From Apoda limacodes (Eukaryota > Arthropoda > Insecta > Lepidoptera > Limacodidae), in contig OX291562.1 in the NCBI GenBank assembly GCA_946406115.1, positions 9,826,001 to 9,890,000 on the forward strand: DNA of 64,000 bases, in the 5' to 3' direction. Shown here in pieces: positions 49,305 through 60,296 of this stretch. The stretch's first letter is position 1; every line of letters starts with the position of its first letter. A program made the position numbers and the translations under genes. Below the pieces are notes generated by a model. That model was not told the origin of the DNA. It made no database searches and was given only the letters and a program-made list of their open reading frames with translations.

Positions 49305-49590
49305 GTAAAAAAAAAATCCGTGCCATTATCAACAAACGTTATTAAAACAGCAAACAAATCACGTTTGTTATATGGCAGCCCCCTTAAATATTTATTTTAT
49401 TCTGTTTTTTAGTATTTGTTGTTATAGCGGCAACAGAAATACATCTTCTGTGAAAATTTCAACTGGCTAACTGTCACGGTTCATGAGATACAGCCTGGTG
49501 ACAGACGTATGGACGGACGGACGAACGGACGGCAGAGTCTTAGTAATAAGGTTCCGCTACTTACCCTTTGGGTACGGAACCCTAAAAAGA
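49305..49590 (-). mobile_element. GCACTTGGCCGG family, reverse
   Basis: AATCACGTTTGTTATATGGC, AGCCCCCTTAAATATTTATT, GTTGTTATAGCGGCAACAGA, ACGGTTCATGAGATACAGCC, repeated GACGGACG and GGGTACGGAACCCTAAAAA. Confidence 0.7.
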
Positions 49591-49844
49591 AAACACTTAC
49601 ATAAACGACAATATTTCCTAAACAACATGATAGCTCTAAGAAGTATAAGCAATATTGAAGCGTATTTAATCATTTAAATATTTATGTGTAAAATAAACCA
49701 CTTCTTCATATATTATTCTTTCTATAAAGCTGTCTTTACAAGTTTATGAAATATCGTCATTTATGAAAGTGACTAGTTATTTTCGCTCTTCAGTGTATTA
49801 TGACTTTTGGACTAAGGTTTATGTTTTATACTATATTTTACTAG

Positions 49845-50100
49845 CGGCTCTGTCGGCCCTAAATTCGGTTATCGGCGTAAAACTACTTAATTATACTAAT
49901 GAAGTTTGCTATAGATGTAGCTATAGTTCGTTTAAGATCGGTTATACATATTCCCACGGGAAATTTTGAATTTTTTTGCCTATGTGTTAATCCAGGGTAT
50001 CAGCTACCTCCATACCAAAGTTTCAGCGTAAAGAAGTAACAAACATACAAATGCACTCACAAACTTTAGCCTTTATAATACATATACAGACATAGATATA
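49845..50100 (-). mobile_element. Helitron-like element, reverse
   Basis: TACTAGCGGCTCTGTCGGCC + CTAAATTCGGTTATCGGCGT, TATTCCCACGGGAAATTTTG, AAGTAACAAACATACAAATG and CTTTATAATACATATACAG. Confidence 0.5.
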
Positions 50101-50980
50101 AACACATTTAAAATACATCGGCAAAAGTCACGTTCTTGTAACTAGACAAAAAAATATCTCGTTAAAAAGGACCTAGCTAGACCATCCAGTATATCTCGAC
50201 CCACATAAAGATAAATTCGGCATTGTGATTGTCGCAAATATAAAAAGAAACATTTTATCGCTTTTTGAAGAACTTAGTCGTTAAAGGGTCGGTTACGACG
50301 CAGTTATTCAACCAATATCGTTGCGGAGTTTTAAGCTTTAATAAAAAAAGTCTTTAGAGTAAATAAAATTAGATACGCTTTAACATATTTAAATGTTTTA
50401 CTTTTTATTTGTTTTACGGTTACTTTTGTTTGAATATTGTAGTTGTGTTTTATGGAAAACATAAAACGCTATCTGCTGCTAGTTATAAAAATAATATTAC
50501 GTGACATTTGACAAAGAATATTCAATACACAAAATTGTGATCTTTACTGTGGAAAAATAGGACTACACGGGAAGCACCAGCTTTCAAATAAAAAAAGAAT
50601 CGGTTCACCCAGTCGAAAGTTCTGAGGTGACAAACAAGAAGTCGGTTGAAAATAGCAAAAAATCTTTTTATTATAGAGATTTTTATTTATATTATAGAGA
50701 GAGCTATGTTTCTTTGAAGCATATTTGATCAAAATAAGCATATCTTACAGAATTAAAAAGTTAGGTAACGGTGGGTAGGTCATATCTGGCGCAGAACGGA
50801 TGGCCGTTGGGGCAGACGTTTTTTAGAGTGAAGACCACGAATCGGTAAGTGCATCTAGATGGACTGAAGACCAAAAAACGTTAGCCAGAAGTGGCTCCAT
50901 AAGAAAGTCAAGGGACCAAGTGTGGTCACAATACCCTTGTCCAACTGAGCACTGTTACAGGCTGTTTTCGTTAATTGAAA
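50101..50980. other. AT-rich, no gene seen
   Basis: Around 50775-50945 a locally GC-richer stretch (ATCTGGCGCAGAACGGATGG, GACTGAAGACCAAAAAACG, GTGGCTCCATAAGAAAGTCA) resembles the end of a decayed transposon or LINE, unassigned. Confidence 0.35.
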
Positions 50981-50984
50981 ACCA

Positions 50985-51190
50985 AAATTGTACTTGGACT
51001 TTATAAGTCACTAGTTTTTGTTTGTGTCGTTCGTAACAAGCGTATTTCTAGAGAAAAGATATAGTTGTGATTTTCATTTGTCAGAGTTGTTCCTCTATAG
51101 CTCAATTGCTAGAGCACTTACAAGAACTGTAAGGATTGTCGCAGAATCAAGTCCTGGCTTGAGGCTAATCTTTTGACTGCATATAATAGT
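50985..51190 (+). mobile_element. tRNA-derived SINE, forward
   Basis: Head TTGGACTTTATAAGTCACTA; box A TATAGCTCAATTGCTAGAGC; box B-like GAATCAAGTCC; 3' part GAGGCTAATCTTTTGACTGC + AT. Same family as 27660-27900. Confidence 0.65.
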
Positions 51191-51810
51191 GAATTTAAAG
51201 CGAACCAACTTGCTTTATTCTCATATTCTCAGTCGAGTTTATTCACTGTAAATCTTCTTTTTGTATTCGACTCATAGATGAATTATGTCAATTAAATTTC
51301 GTTGTATTTTTACGAACTATGAGCTGCCTTATTTGCATTTTAGCTGCACACAGCTCGACAGCTTATTTATTCAACGCTGTATATTTAGCTGCCTCAAAGT
51401 CGAGTTACCCATCTCTAGTGGTAACAGTAAAAACATGTCGCAGCTACCTGCATGTGCATGTTATATATAGGTATAAGTTGCACTATAAAATAATCTTTTA
51501 TTCGTCCTGCAGCAAAAGAAGGGTTATTTACATGTTTATGTGGATTAAAAACGACCTACATAATGATATATACGAATATTTATAGCCAAGCATTATTCAT
51601 TTTGTTTTTTGCTTATAGCGAGAACACCACGAAAAAGTAATAGTACCAACTACACTACCTAATTTAAGGTGACCATACGTCCCGCTTTGGGTGGGAAAGT
51701 TCCGTTTTCAGGATATCGTCGGTTCCGCTGTCCTCAGCGAAGGCAAAAACTTTCGCAATCAGACCAACCAATAACTTCAAGTTGCTTAATTTTGGTATCT
51801 ACTTGTTATT
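51191..51810. other. No gene seen
   Basis: An 88-codon frame at 51319-51585 has no recognisable family. Confidence 0.35.
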
Positions 51811-51814
51811 TTAT

Positions 51815-52060
51815 ACATCCTACTAATATTATGAATGTGAAAATTGTTTGTTACTCAATCACGCTTTAATCACTGGACGCATCGAGATGAAACTTGGCAT
51901 ATACATAGATTAGGTCCTGGAATAGCATATAGGCTACTTTTAGAGAGCTAGAGTTTATAGAACAAAAGATGTAGCTATAGCAAACTTCATTAGTATTATT
52001 AAGGAGTTCCACGCCGATAACCGAATTCAGGGCGGGCGGAGCCGCTGGCAAAGTCTAGTC
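51815..52060 (+). mobile_element. Helitron-like element, forward, near complete
   Basis: ATCCTACTAATATTATGAAT, TTGTTACTCAATCACGC, TAGGTCCTGGAATAGCATAT, GAGTTCCACGCCGATAACCG and AATTCAGGGCGGGCGGAGCC + GCTGGCAAAGTCTAGT. ATCC-TACTAATATT at the start and CTAG-T at the end fit Helitron termini. Confidence 0.6.
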
Positions 52061-52637
52061 TTTCATATAATAACACAGCATTAGCACAAGAAGCGACACA
52101 ATTTTTTTAACTTTCGCTCATTACTTTAGAAATATACGTATTAGAAAAAGTTAGGTACTTAACCTTAGGAACCACAAATGCATTTTTGGAGACCTATGCA
52201 ACGAAAAACATGGAGGGAGTCCGGCTCTGACGACAAAATTAATGGTCACCTTAGCCTAATAATATTAGTATAAATAATAATAAAAACCTATAAGTATAAA
52301 TTACAAGTGAGTAACAAGAAAAGCAGATTTAACGAAGCAAATAACAGGCAAACAGTTATTTATAACTTATGCCGATAACAATGAAAACACATTATAATGC
52401 CTGCCACATTATAGTTGTTTCTCGCTGAATTGTAATAGTATCACATGGGTACTATATTACATTATCTAATGTTTTATGTGGCTGAACCTGTGCTTTAATG
52501 GTCCATAACAATGTAATACATTACACATAAATCACTAAGTACATAATATAGGTGTGTTTTTATCCAAAGTCGGTTAGGAAGAAGAAATGGATACTAAGTC
52601 GGAAACCATCCAATTAATCATGTCTTGTTAATATACT

Positions 52638-53195
52638 AGCTTTTGCCCGCGGTTCCACCCGCCCTAAATTCTATAACCGGTGTAGGATTTCAACCGGCAA
52701 CTCCTCAATTATGGAAAAAACAGATTAACACTTGATGTTTTCAAGTAGCCCATATCCTTTCCCGGGACTTTAACTATTTTCATACCAAATTTCATTCTGA
52801 TAGGTACAGCGGTTCGAACCTGAAAACAACGGGTTGCACTCCGAGGGTGCCCGCAGATGTGAAAACATACTAGCTATTTACTTCCCATCACTTCGTATAC
52901 ATATTTATTTATTATAGATAATAATGTATGTTTATTTACTTTTTTGACGTAGTATATTTGACATCTCAATCTGTCATAGAATTAAAATCCCATATCCAAC
53001 CTCCCTGTACTACTCATAATCGTCACACATTATTTACCCATACCAATTATGGCGTAGCATTATGGTTTCCGTTTTACTCTTTTTACCAATACCAAAAAAG
53101 TGCACAACGCCGTTAAAAAGTTTTCACTTCAAAAGTAACAGATAGATAGACAGAGTTACTTTGGCATTTATAATATTTATATATACATGGATAGT
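52638..53195 (-). mobile_element. Helitron-like element, reverse, interrupted
   Basis: ACTAGCTTTTGCCCGCGGTT + CCACCCGCCCTAAATTC, ATCCTTTCCCGGGACTTTAA and CCAAATTTCATTCTGATAGG to about 52815. The expected TAACAGATAGATAGACAGAG + TTACTTTGGCATTTATAATA appears only at 53135-53175, so roughly 300 bases were inserted or two copies are joined. Close relative: 62155-62395. Confidence 0.5.
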
Positions 53196-53700
53196 TTTAA
53201 GTGTATATTAGTTTATGTTTACATATGATTGTGCAAGTATATAATAATGATGGTACTAATCCCTAGTACCATCATATATCGGAGAGACTCTTATTAATAT
53301 CTGAATACCCTCACACAATTGACGATATTTGACGCTTCCCATGGCGCGCTCCCTAAAACCAAAAAATATAATTGACATGTGTGTATCACAATTTTGTTTT
53401 TAGGAGCCTACTTACTTATTTATATTACTGAATACAGATTCTTTACTTGTTAGTACTTGTATTAATACTTTTAATACTTTTACTTGCCACTTATTTTTGG
53501 CAGAAATTAACATTGCTTAAATCGTATTGAAGATTCAAAAGCGTTCTCAGAAACCTACTTGAATAAATATTGTTTGATTTGGTTTGATTTTAAGCAAATT
53601 GCATAAATAGTTGCCAAATTTTGCTGTGACCATTGTCTGTAAATGTTGCTACTCAATAACGTGAAAAAAATTATTAATAAAATAAGTAACAATAACACAC
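53196..53700. other. AT-rich, no gene; shared tail near 53540-53590
   Basis: GTTCTCAGAAACCTACTTGA + ATAAATATT at 53543-53571 recurs at 62518-62547, in the same orientation. Confidence 0.4.
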
Positions 53701-53704
53701 CTTA

Positions 53705-53940
53705 AATTACACACTTCCTCGCAGCTTCGTTGGTTTGGTAGTGTGGCCAGCTGCTGTGCAGAAGGTGTGGGTTCGATTCCCACACTGGACAAACATTTAT
53801 GTGATAGACATATGTGTTTGTCTTGAGTCTGGGTGTATTTATGTATGTATGTTGTCTAGTATCCATGACACAAGCTTTGCTTACTTTAAGGCCAGACGGC
53901 GCTGTGTGCAATGACCAAAAAAATATATAATTTATATCGT
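53705..53940 (+). mobile_element. tRNA-derived SINE, second family
   Basis: TTGGTTTGGTAGTGTGGCCA (box A region) and GTGGGTTCGATTCCCACACT (box B, perfect), then TTGTCTTGAGTCTGGGTGTA, GTCTAGTATCCATGACACAA + GCTTTGCTTACTTTAAGGCC. No anticodon arm can be drawn, so it is a SINE rather than a tRNA gene. A reverse 3' fragment is at 55125-55215. Confidence 0.65.
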
Positions 53941-54761
53941 GTTCTTAATTTTATTAAAAATGACATCTAAATAAACGAGGCCTGAAACAATTTAAGATAA
54001 AAAAATGACAATTTTAAACATATTAACGCTATTTAGAAGCCTAAGGCCAAAAACCGAAGGCTTTAATGACTCGAGTTTGTAACTCCCGTAGTGCCCGTGT
54101 TACACACAAAGTTTTTCATCACATTTGCGAGTAAATGAATATAAACTCACCAAATCACAATTGAAATGGCGGGAGTAGAAGTATAGGAAACAACGCCACC
54201 CCGATATCTAGAGAATTTATCAATTAAAAGGTTTGTGCGCGTTGTTCTTATACATACTTGATAGAATAGACGCATCATTACCGCCCGTGGTTTCTATGAA
54301 CGTGCGCTTTGCTTAGAGAAAATGAAATATAGTGGGAATCATTAAGGTCTTAGCACCCACTTTACCTGAACATAATGACACAGTTTTTAGGAGTAAGTAT
54401 GATGAAAAATTTATTTATTGGCTTAATTAAAGTTTTTTTTACAATCCTCTAAATTTTCCTGTACTTAAGCCAAGGCCACAGAATTTATGATGTTCTGTGA
54501 CACAGATATATGATGAATACCTAAGTGAAGTCTATTAAACCTAAACAACTAAGTTAATACCAGCGAAATTTTACTCGACCTAAATAATGAATTAAAGTCA
54601 GTTGATTTATATTGTACAATGTCGTTTTTGCCCTCATTAATTACTTCTGATAATCAGTATTTTCGAGTTTGGGAATTTCAAGGCTTCGGCTTAGTTCGAC
54701 TTAAATCTGATTTTGATTTACGACTACTAAGATACAGCTTAATTTTGGTAGGTGGATAGAT

Positions 54762-54892
54762 AGATAAATACTTTGTTGCACACCAAAAATGAATTAAAAC
54801 AAATTATAATTTAGAAAGTGTACAATCAGGCGGTCTTTTCGCTTATAAGCGATCTCTCCCAGACAACCTTTTGTAATAGATAGTATAAATGT
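54762..54892 (-). mobile_element. LINE-type 3' UTR (GTGCAATAAAGA end), copy 2
   Basis: AATACTTTGTTGCACACCAA, CAATCAGGCGGTCTTTTCGC + TTATAAGCGATCTCTCCCAGACAACC; reverse complement of 46245-46378. Confidence 0.55.
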
Positions 54893-55124
54893 ATACTTCA
54901 GCTAAAGTACTATTTTTAGTATGGTGTTTCACAAATGAACAGGCGCGAAAGTTGCAAGGAATAGGCTTTACAACTTCACGAATAATAGTTGACCAACTTA
55001 TGAAATGAAATTGAAGAAGTAAAAATTTCGTACAAATTCTATAAAAAATTACTTAGATGAAGTTTTTAGTTGTATTAAATGTATAAAATTAGTTGTGTCA
55101 AAATTAGTAAATATAAATAATAAA

Positions 55125-55215
55125 TAAATATTCTTGGACATTACACAAAGCGCCATCTGGTCCCAAACTAGGCAAAGATTGTATTATGGATAACATAACA
55201 TCCTCAATAATAATA
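55125..55215 (-). mobile_element. 3' fragment of the second SINE family
   Basis: ATTCTTGGACATTACACAAA + GCGCCATCTGGTCCCAAACT + AGGCAAAGATTGTATTATGG. Confidence 0.5.
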
Positions 55216-55280
55216 ATTCCTAAATTAATAAAAATGTTTACGTTCAAATTCGTGCGTGGGCATTTCCATTTTCGGCAGTA

Positions 55281-55298
55281 GAGGGGGGGGGGGGGGGT
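55281..55298. repeat. Poly-G run
   Basis: A long uninterrupted G run in otherwise AT-rich DNA; such runs are also typical places for sequencing error. Confidence 0.8.
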
Positions 55299-55299
55299 G

Positions 55300-56525
55300 A
55301 TTAAAAAAAATGGAAACGCCCGCATTGTAGTGGGCGGTACTTGACGTTACTTACTCATACAAGTTTTTCAAATTTCTGCAATACGGAACCGTAACTTAAT
55401 ACGTGCACACGCACTTGGCCGCTTTTAAACTTTGACTTGTTTGTAAAAAATAGTTTACTAAGTAAAAAACACAAAGAAATGGACGATATTTAAAAGGGAC
55501 TGTTTTATTGAGCCAAATAAAAACTAAAACTTTACAACGGAGGCAAAATTAATGTCTTCGCAACGAATGCTAATGCGATAAACTTTTTTAAGGACTGTAT
55601 AAAAAGTTACAATGTTTGTAAAGAAAGTGTTTTTATCATACCAATAATCGTGTAGTACCTTTAAAAATCTTTTCGGTATGATTTGTATTTTAATGGTAAA
55701 TAAAAACCAGAATAACTTAATACTTTCGAGAAATTAAAGCTTTATAAAAACAAATTACATGTTTCAAACTAGAACTCCAATTATTTTTAGAGACTTTTTG
55801 ATTTGTAAATATTGAAGGGAACAATGATAGTATGACATAGAAAAGTAAATTACAAAAAAAAAACTTGAAAGTAAGCTGTCAATTGGTTACATGTATACTT
55901 ATAAAAAAATATTTTCATCAGTTTTTGAAAATATATTTTTGTGTAGGCCTTTTCCTCCTTTTCACAAAAATAAATTTAGACTCATGTTTTTCACCATTAG
56001 GTACAAAATTAAATCACGAGTGTTTGTTAGTAATATGATCTAGGTAATAATTTTGCGACAACACAAATTTGGAAGGACTTAGATTTATGTATTCTAGAAG
56101 TTTTCGTTCTTTACCTCATTAATTATATTTGATATTCGACATTTTCGAGCTCGGAATAGGGAATAGTTTGTCAAACGTAACATAATTTATGACTTAGGAG
56201 TGCCTAGGGCTTGACGATATGATATTTCTTGTACGCCCAGCGTTGCCATATCTCCAACTTATTGGTAGATCTATACCTTGGTAGATTATGCCTTCCGTCT
56301 ACTTATTTACCAGCATAGTTCCTCAAACTATCTTTTCTATTTATAAAGGTTGCCGGTGGAGGCCTAACTGTTTTGGTGCCTGTCTCGCGTTCTGAGAAAC
56401 AGAGGTGTCACAACACAATGGGACTATTTCTTAATTTCTTAAGTAGATACTAGGCAGGTAGGTATTAGTTCACACCACTGGTTTTTCTGTAAAGAAAAAC
56501 ATTCTGTAGAAACGTACATACGTAA
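55300..56525. other. AT-rich, no gene; family scrap at 55380
   Basis: ATACGGAACCGTAACTTAAT + ACGTGCACACGCACTTGGCCG at 55380-55420 is a strongly shortened GCACTTGGCCGG element. Confidence 0.4.
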
Positions 56526-56529
56526 AAAG

Positions 56530-56655
56530 TGAAGTCCACAATCTTCACTGGGTTCTACGTAATGGATTATAGCCGAAATCGCCCAAGGTGAGTGTAGGCT
56601 GTGCACCAGCAGACAAGAAATTTAAGGCTAGTATAAGGAGTAGGGTTACTATTCG
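56530..56655 (+). mobile_element. LINE tail relic (GGAAGTCCACAA type), copy 2
   Basis: GTGAAGTCCACAATCTTCAC, GGATTATAGCCGAAATCGCC and AGGTGAGTGTAGGCTGTGC; relative of 31035-31175. Confidence 0.4.
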
Positions 56656-56984
56656 TCCGGGTTTCCTTGGATTTTTCCTAGTTTTGAAGGTCTCCGGGGA
56701 GCATCTGGAAGGAGTTTTCAAAGTGTCAATTAATCGCAATTAATTGGAAGATAAATAATAAATTAAAATAAACCTTATTAAAAAATGATTCGTAATCGTA
56801 AACCATATCCAAGCTAATTTTTGGCTCTGGAAAATAGCCTACGTGACAGCCCACAACTACGCCCGAATGCCCCACACCGCTTTTCCTTAAAGATGTTAAT
56901 ATAGAAAACTTTGCGTGCAAAAATATATTTTTTGTTATTTGTCCGGGAAAAATCTCATTTTCACCTCACCAAAAAAGGAACTCA

Positions 56985-57120
56985 CAAGCAGTATCGAACC
57001 CTTAAGTCTGAGGAAGGACTTACCCTCCCTGTGTGTGTTCTACCGCTTATATAATATAGGATATTTTCTGAGGAATTGTTCGAAATGATGCCCACGGGTA
57101 CTTTCTACGCCATTGTAGTT
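56985..57120 (+). pseudogene. LINE ORF2 relic (SLCVFYRLYN, SEELFEMMPT)
   Basis: SLRKDLPSLCVFYRLYN, then a frame slip, then SEELFEMMPTGTFYAIV; the same protein segment as 37400-37520. Confidence 0.6.
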
Positions 57121-57365
57121 TTGGTGTTTAACTACCGGTGTTCTAAGTGTGAGTTTTTAACGCTACTATCGCATACATGTCAACGAAATACATGTATCAA
57201 AATGAAGCAGCGCCTCTAGCGGACGCGTAATAAGACGATTTTTTCTTATAGGACTTTTAATGAATACGCGAATACGCAGAAACACACACTAGGCACACGA
57301 TTCACAAAAGTTTGTTGCACTGTATATAGCTGCAAAGAAATATATTCATATGTCTTAAACACATT

Positions 57366-57832
57366 GCGTAGCCAAATGGCAAAAAACGGAACCCTTGTGG
57401 ATTCGTCATGTCTGTCTGTCTGTTTGACCGACCGTATGTCACAGCCACTTTTTTCGGAACTATAAAAACTATACTGTTGAAACTTGGTAAGTAGACGTAT
57501 TCCGTGAATCGCATTAAGATTTTCACACAAAAATAGAAAAAAACAATAAATTTTGGGGGTTCCCAATACTTAGAACTAAAAACTCAAATTTTTTTTTTTC
57601 ATCAAACCCATACGTGTATGTATCTTTGGATAGGTCTGCAAAAATGATATTCAGGTCTCTAGTATCATTTTTTTCTAAACTGAATAGTTTGCGCGAGAGA
57701 CACTTCCAAAGTGGTAAAATGTGTCCCAGTGTAACTTCTAAAATAAGAGAATGATAAAACTAAAAAAAATATATGATGTACATTACCATCCAACCTCGGT
57801 GCGCGAGTCCAACTCGCACTTGGCCGGTTTTT
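57366..57832 (+). mobile_element. GCACTTGGCCGG family, third subtype, copy 2
   Basis: GTAGCCAAATGGCAAAAAAC, GGAACCCTTGTGGATTCGTC, CACAGCCACTTTTTTCGG, GTGAATCGCATTAAGATTTT, CTCGGTGCGCGAGTCCAACT + CGCACTTGGCCGG. Same order as 30064-30726 with a shorter 3' part. Confidence 0.7.
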
Positions 57833-58040
57833 TTGATCTATTTTATTCAAAGTGTGAAGAGTACACTCCGTAACAACTATGTCAAATGAAAAGAGACAGG
57901 TCATGCATATTAATAAGTTCCCGAGTGAAATGTTATGTACATATTTCGTTTTCTAAAATACTAAGGGAGAACGTAAGTGAATTTCTTAATTCGAGTAATA
58001 GTTCTCGTGCGAGTTTTGAATATTTTATTATAAGACTCAC

Positions 58041-58150
58041 AAAAAAAAACGGCTAATTGCGAGTGGGACACGCGCACCAAGGGTTTCGTACCATAATCTA
58101 TAAAAGCTGTAAAAAAAATCACGTTTGTTGTATAGGTGCCCCCCTTGAGC
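58041..58150 (-). mobile_element. GCACTTGGCCGG family, reverse, truncated
   Basis: AACGGCTAATTGCGAGTGGG, GGGTTTCGTACCATAATCTA and AAATCACGTTTGTTGTATAG. Confidence 0.6.
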
Positions 58151-58556
58151 CTCTCTGGTGCCACGGAAACCGGAAGACACGACGGCTGAAGGCGACTGAA
58201 AAATTGATGTCTAAAGTTTATTTAATTTTGCGTGTTTTTTTAGCATGTAGGTACCTATTCCTTGTTGCTATAACATGTAGGTATTGTACTGTATGTAACG
58301 CGCGTGTTGGACGAAATACGTGCTGGACGAAATGAGGATTTATAAACCAATTGGACGAACTGCGTATTGGACCGACGGCTAATAAATCAACATGTGTATT
58401 GTAAGTGTACCAGGTTCACTGATGTAGAATATTATCTCAGTGACCAGTTTTACTTTGAAAACAGTAGATAGGTACATATTTATTAGCCTGTACCTAGCTA
58501 GAGTCTTTACGCTAAATTGTAATATCAAAAAAGTAGTTACTATTTATTTTGTACTT

Positions 58557-58886
58557 CGCAGCGCTCTTCACACAAACGAATTTTCCACTTGTTTTTGACA
58601 TTTACTGATCAAACAAATCAAAATATTGTAGACATGATCTCAAGCCAAATATCTTTCTCTGTGGTTTTCCAAAATCCTAAAAATGAGACCATTTGTATGA
58701 AAAACTAGAATCCTGTATAACTTTTAAACTATACAATTAAATAAAAAACTGTCAAATTGTAGACCTAGATATTTATTCTAAGAACACTTGTTAAAAAATA
58801 TATGGTATTTAAATGGTAAGAGTAAAAAATAAGTGGGACATTCGTTTGTATAAAGCACGCTGCGAGGCGACGCGAATCGTATCCTC
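58557..58886 (-). mobile_element. TTAA-type MITE, copy 2, one end eroded
   Basis: Right end CTGCGAGGCGACGCGAATCG + TATCCTC followed by TTAA (58887-58890). The left end keeps ACAAACGAATTTTCCACTTG but has lost its tip. Interior matches 28712-29085 in reverse. Confidence 0.75.
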
Positions 58887-58955
58887 TTAATAAGTTAATG
58901 ACAACAAATCCCATTTAACACGTCCATTTCTCACTAAGAGCATCGGCTTAGCAAA

Positions 58956-59405
58956 AAATAAAAAATCGGCCAAGTGCGAGTCGGACTCGCGCACGAAGGG
59001 TTCCGTACCATTATCTATAGAAACGACAAAAAAATCACGTTTGTTGTATTGGCCCCCTTAAATATTAGTCTTATTTTAATTTTTTTTTTTTTTAAAGTTA
59101 CTATATAACTAAATATTCTGTGAATATGTTAAGCATCTACCTGTTGCCGTTATCAATATCGAGCAAAAACGGGCAAAAAAATCACGTATGTTATATGGGA
59201 GCTCCCTTAAATATTTATTTTATTCTGTTTTTTAGTAATCACTATTATAGCGGCGGCAGAAATATATCTTCTGTGAAAATTTCAACTGTCTACTACTGTA
59301 ACTATCATGGTTCATGAGATACAGCCTGGTGACAGACGGACGGACAGCGAAATCTTAGTAATAGGGTTCCGCTAATTACCCTTTGGGTACAGAACCCTAA
59401 AAAAA
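58956..59405 (-). mobile_element. GCACTTGGCCGG family, reverse, full length
   Basis: AATCGGCCAAGTGCGAGTCG + GACTCGCGCACGAAGGGTTC, two TCACGTTTG/TCACGTATG units, ATGGTTCATGAGATACAGCC, GACGGACGGACAG and TGGGTACAGAACCCTAAAAA. Confidence 0.75.
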
Positions 59406-59866
59406 CTAATTCGGTCATCGCTTAGGTTTATATTACAGAAAGATTTGGGAGAGCATATGGCCGTCATCAAAAGGTTTCCTAGTAGTTTGAATGATGCAAA
59501 ATTAAATCATTATTTAATTTTTATAATGAAATAATAAATCACTTGAACATTCTTGATTTACGACATATATTAGACACTCATAAGTAAAGCGTGAAACTCT
59601 TTGATGTAAAAAATTTTGGAATTCGTTCAAAATAATGACTCACTTACCTTATTTATAAGTTTATATTGATTAATCTCTTTATTTATATTTAAACATCTAG
59701 TTTAAGGGGGTGGCTAAATTGCGTATTTACTGAAATACGCAGTTTTAGTTTTATTTAAATTACAGAAAAAGTGTCATTCGATATAAGAAATAACCGAATT
59801 TAACACAGTGTCTATACTATAGACTGTACGAGACATGACAGCACATTTCTTAGTCAGTCGTGAAGT

Positions 59867-60296
59867 AAAAACCGGCTAAGTGCGAGTCGGAATCGCGTAC
59901 GAAGGGTTCCGTACCATTATCTATCAAAACGGCAAAAAATAAAGTTTGTTGTATGGGAGCCCCCTTTAAATATTTGTTTTATTTTAATTTGATTATTTAT
60001 TTTTAAATTGAATATATAATATATAACTAAATATTGTGTGAATATTTCTCCTGTCTGCCTGTTGCCGTTATTAATATCGAGCAAAAAAAAATCACGTTTG
60101 TTGGATTGGAGCCCCTTAAATATATATTTCACTCTGTTTTTTAGTATTTGTTGTTATAGTGGCAACAGAAATTCATTATCTGTGAAAATTTCAAAATTAT
60201 CACGGTTCATGAGATACAGCCTGGTGACATACGGACAGAGCGAAGTCTTTGTAATAGGGTTCCGTATTACCCTTTCAGTACGGAACCCTAAAAACG
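59867..60296 (-). mobile_element. GCACTTGGCCGG family, reverse, full length, second adjacent copy
   Basis: AACCGGCTAAGTGCGAGTCG, AAGGGTTCCGTACCATTATC, AGCCCCCTTTAAATATTTGT, CCTGTTGCCGTTATTAATAT, ACGGTTCATGAGATACAGCC and AGTACGGAACCCTAAAAACG. Lies 460 bases after the previous copy in the same orientation. Confidence 0.75.

Noticed and set aside
51093..51165. Functional tRNA gene
   Set aside because: Box A and B-like sequences are present but arms do not pair properly, and the same sequence with a common 3' part occurs at 27.7 and 62.6 kb; it is a SINE.
53721..53790. tRNA gene with perfect GGTTCGATTCC box
   Set aside because: No acceptor/anticodon stem can be drawn, and the sequence continues into a repeat 3' region also seen at 55.1 kb.
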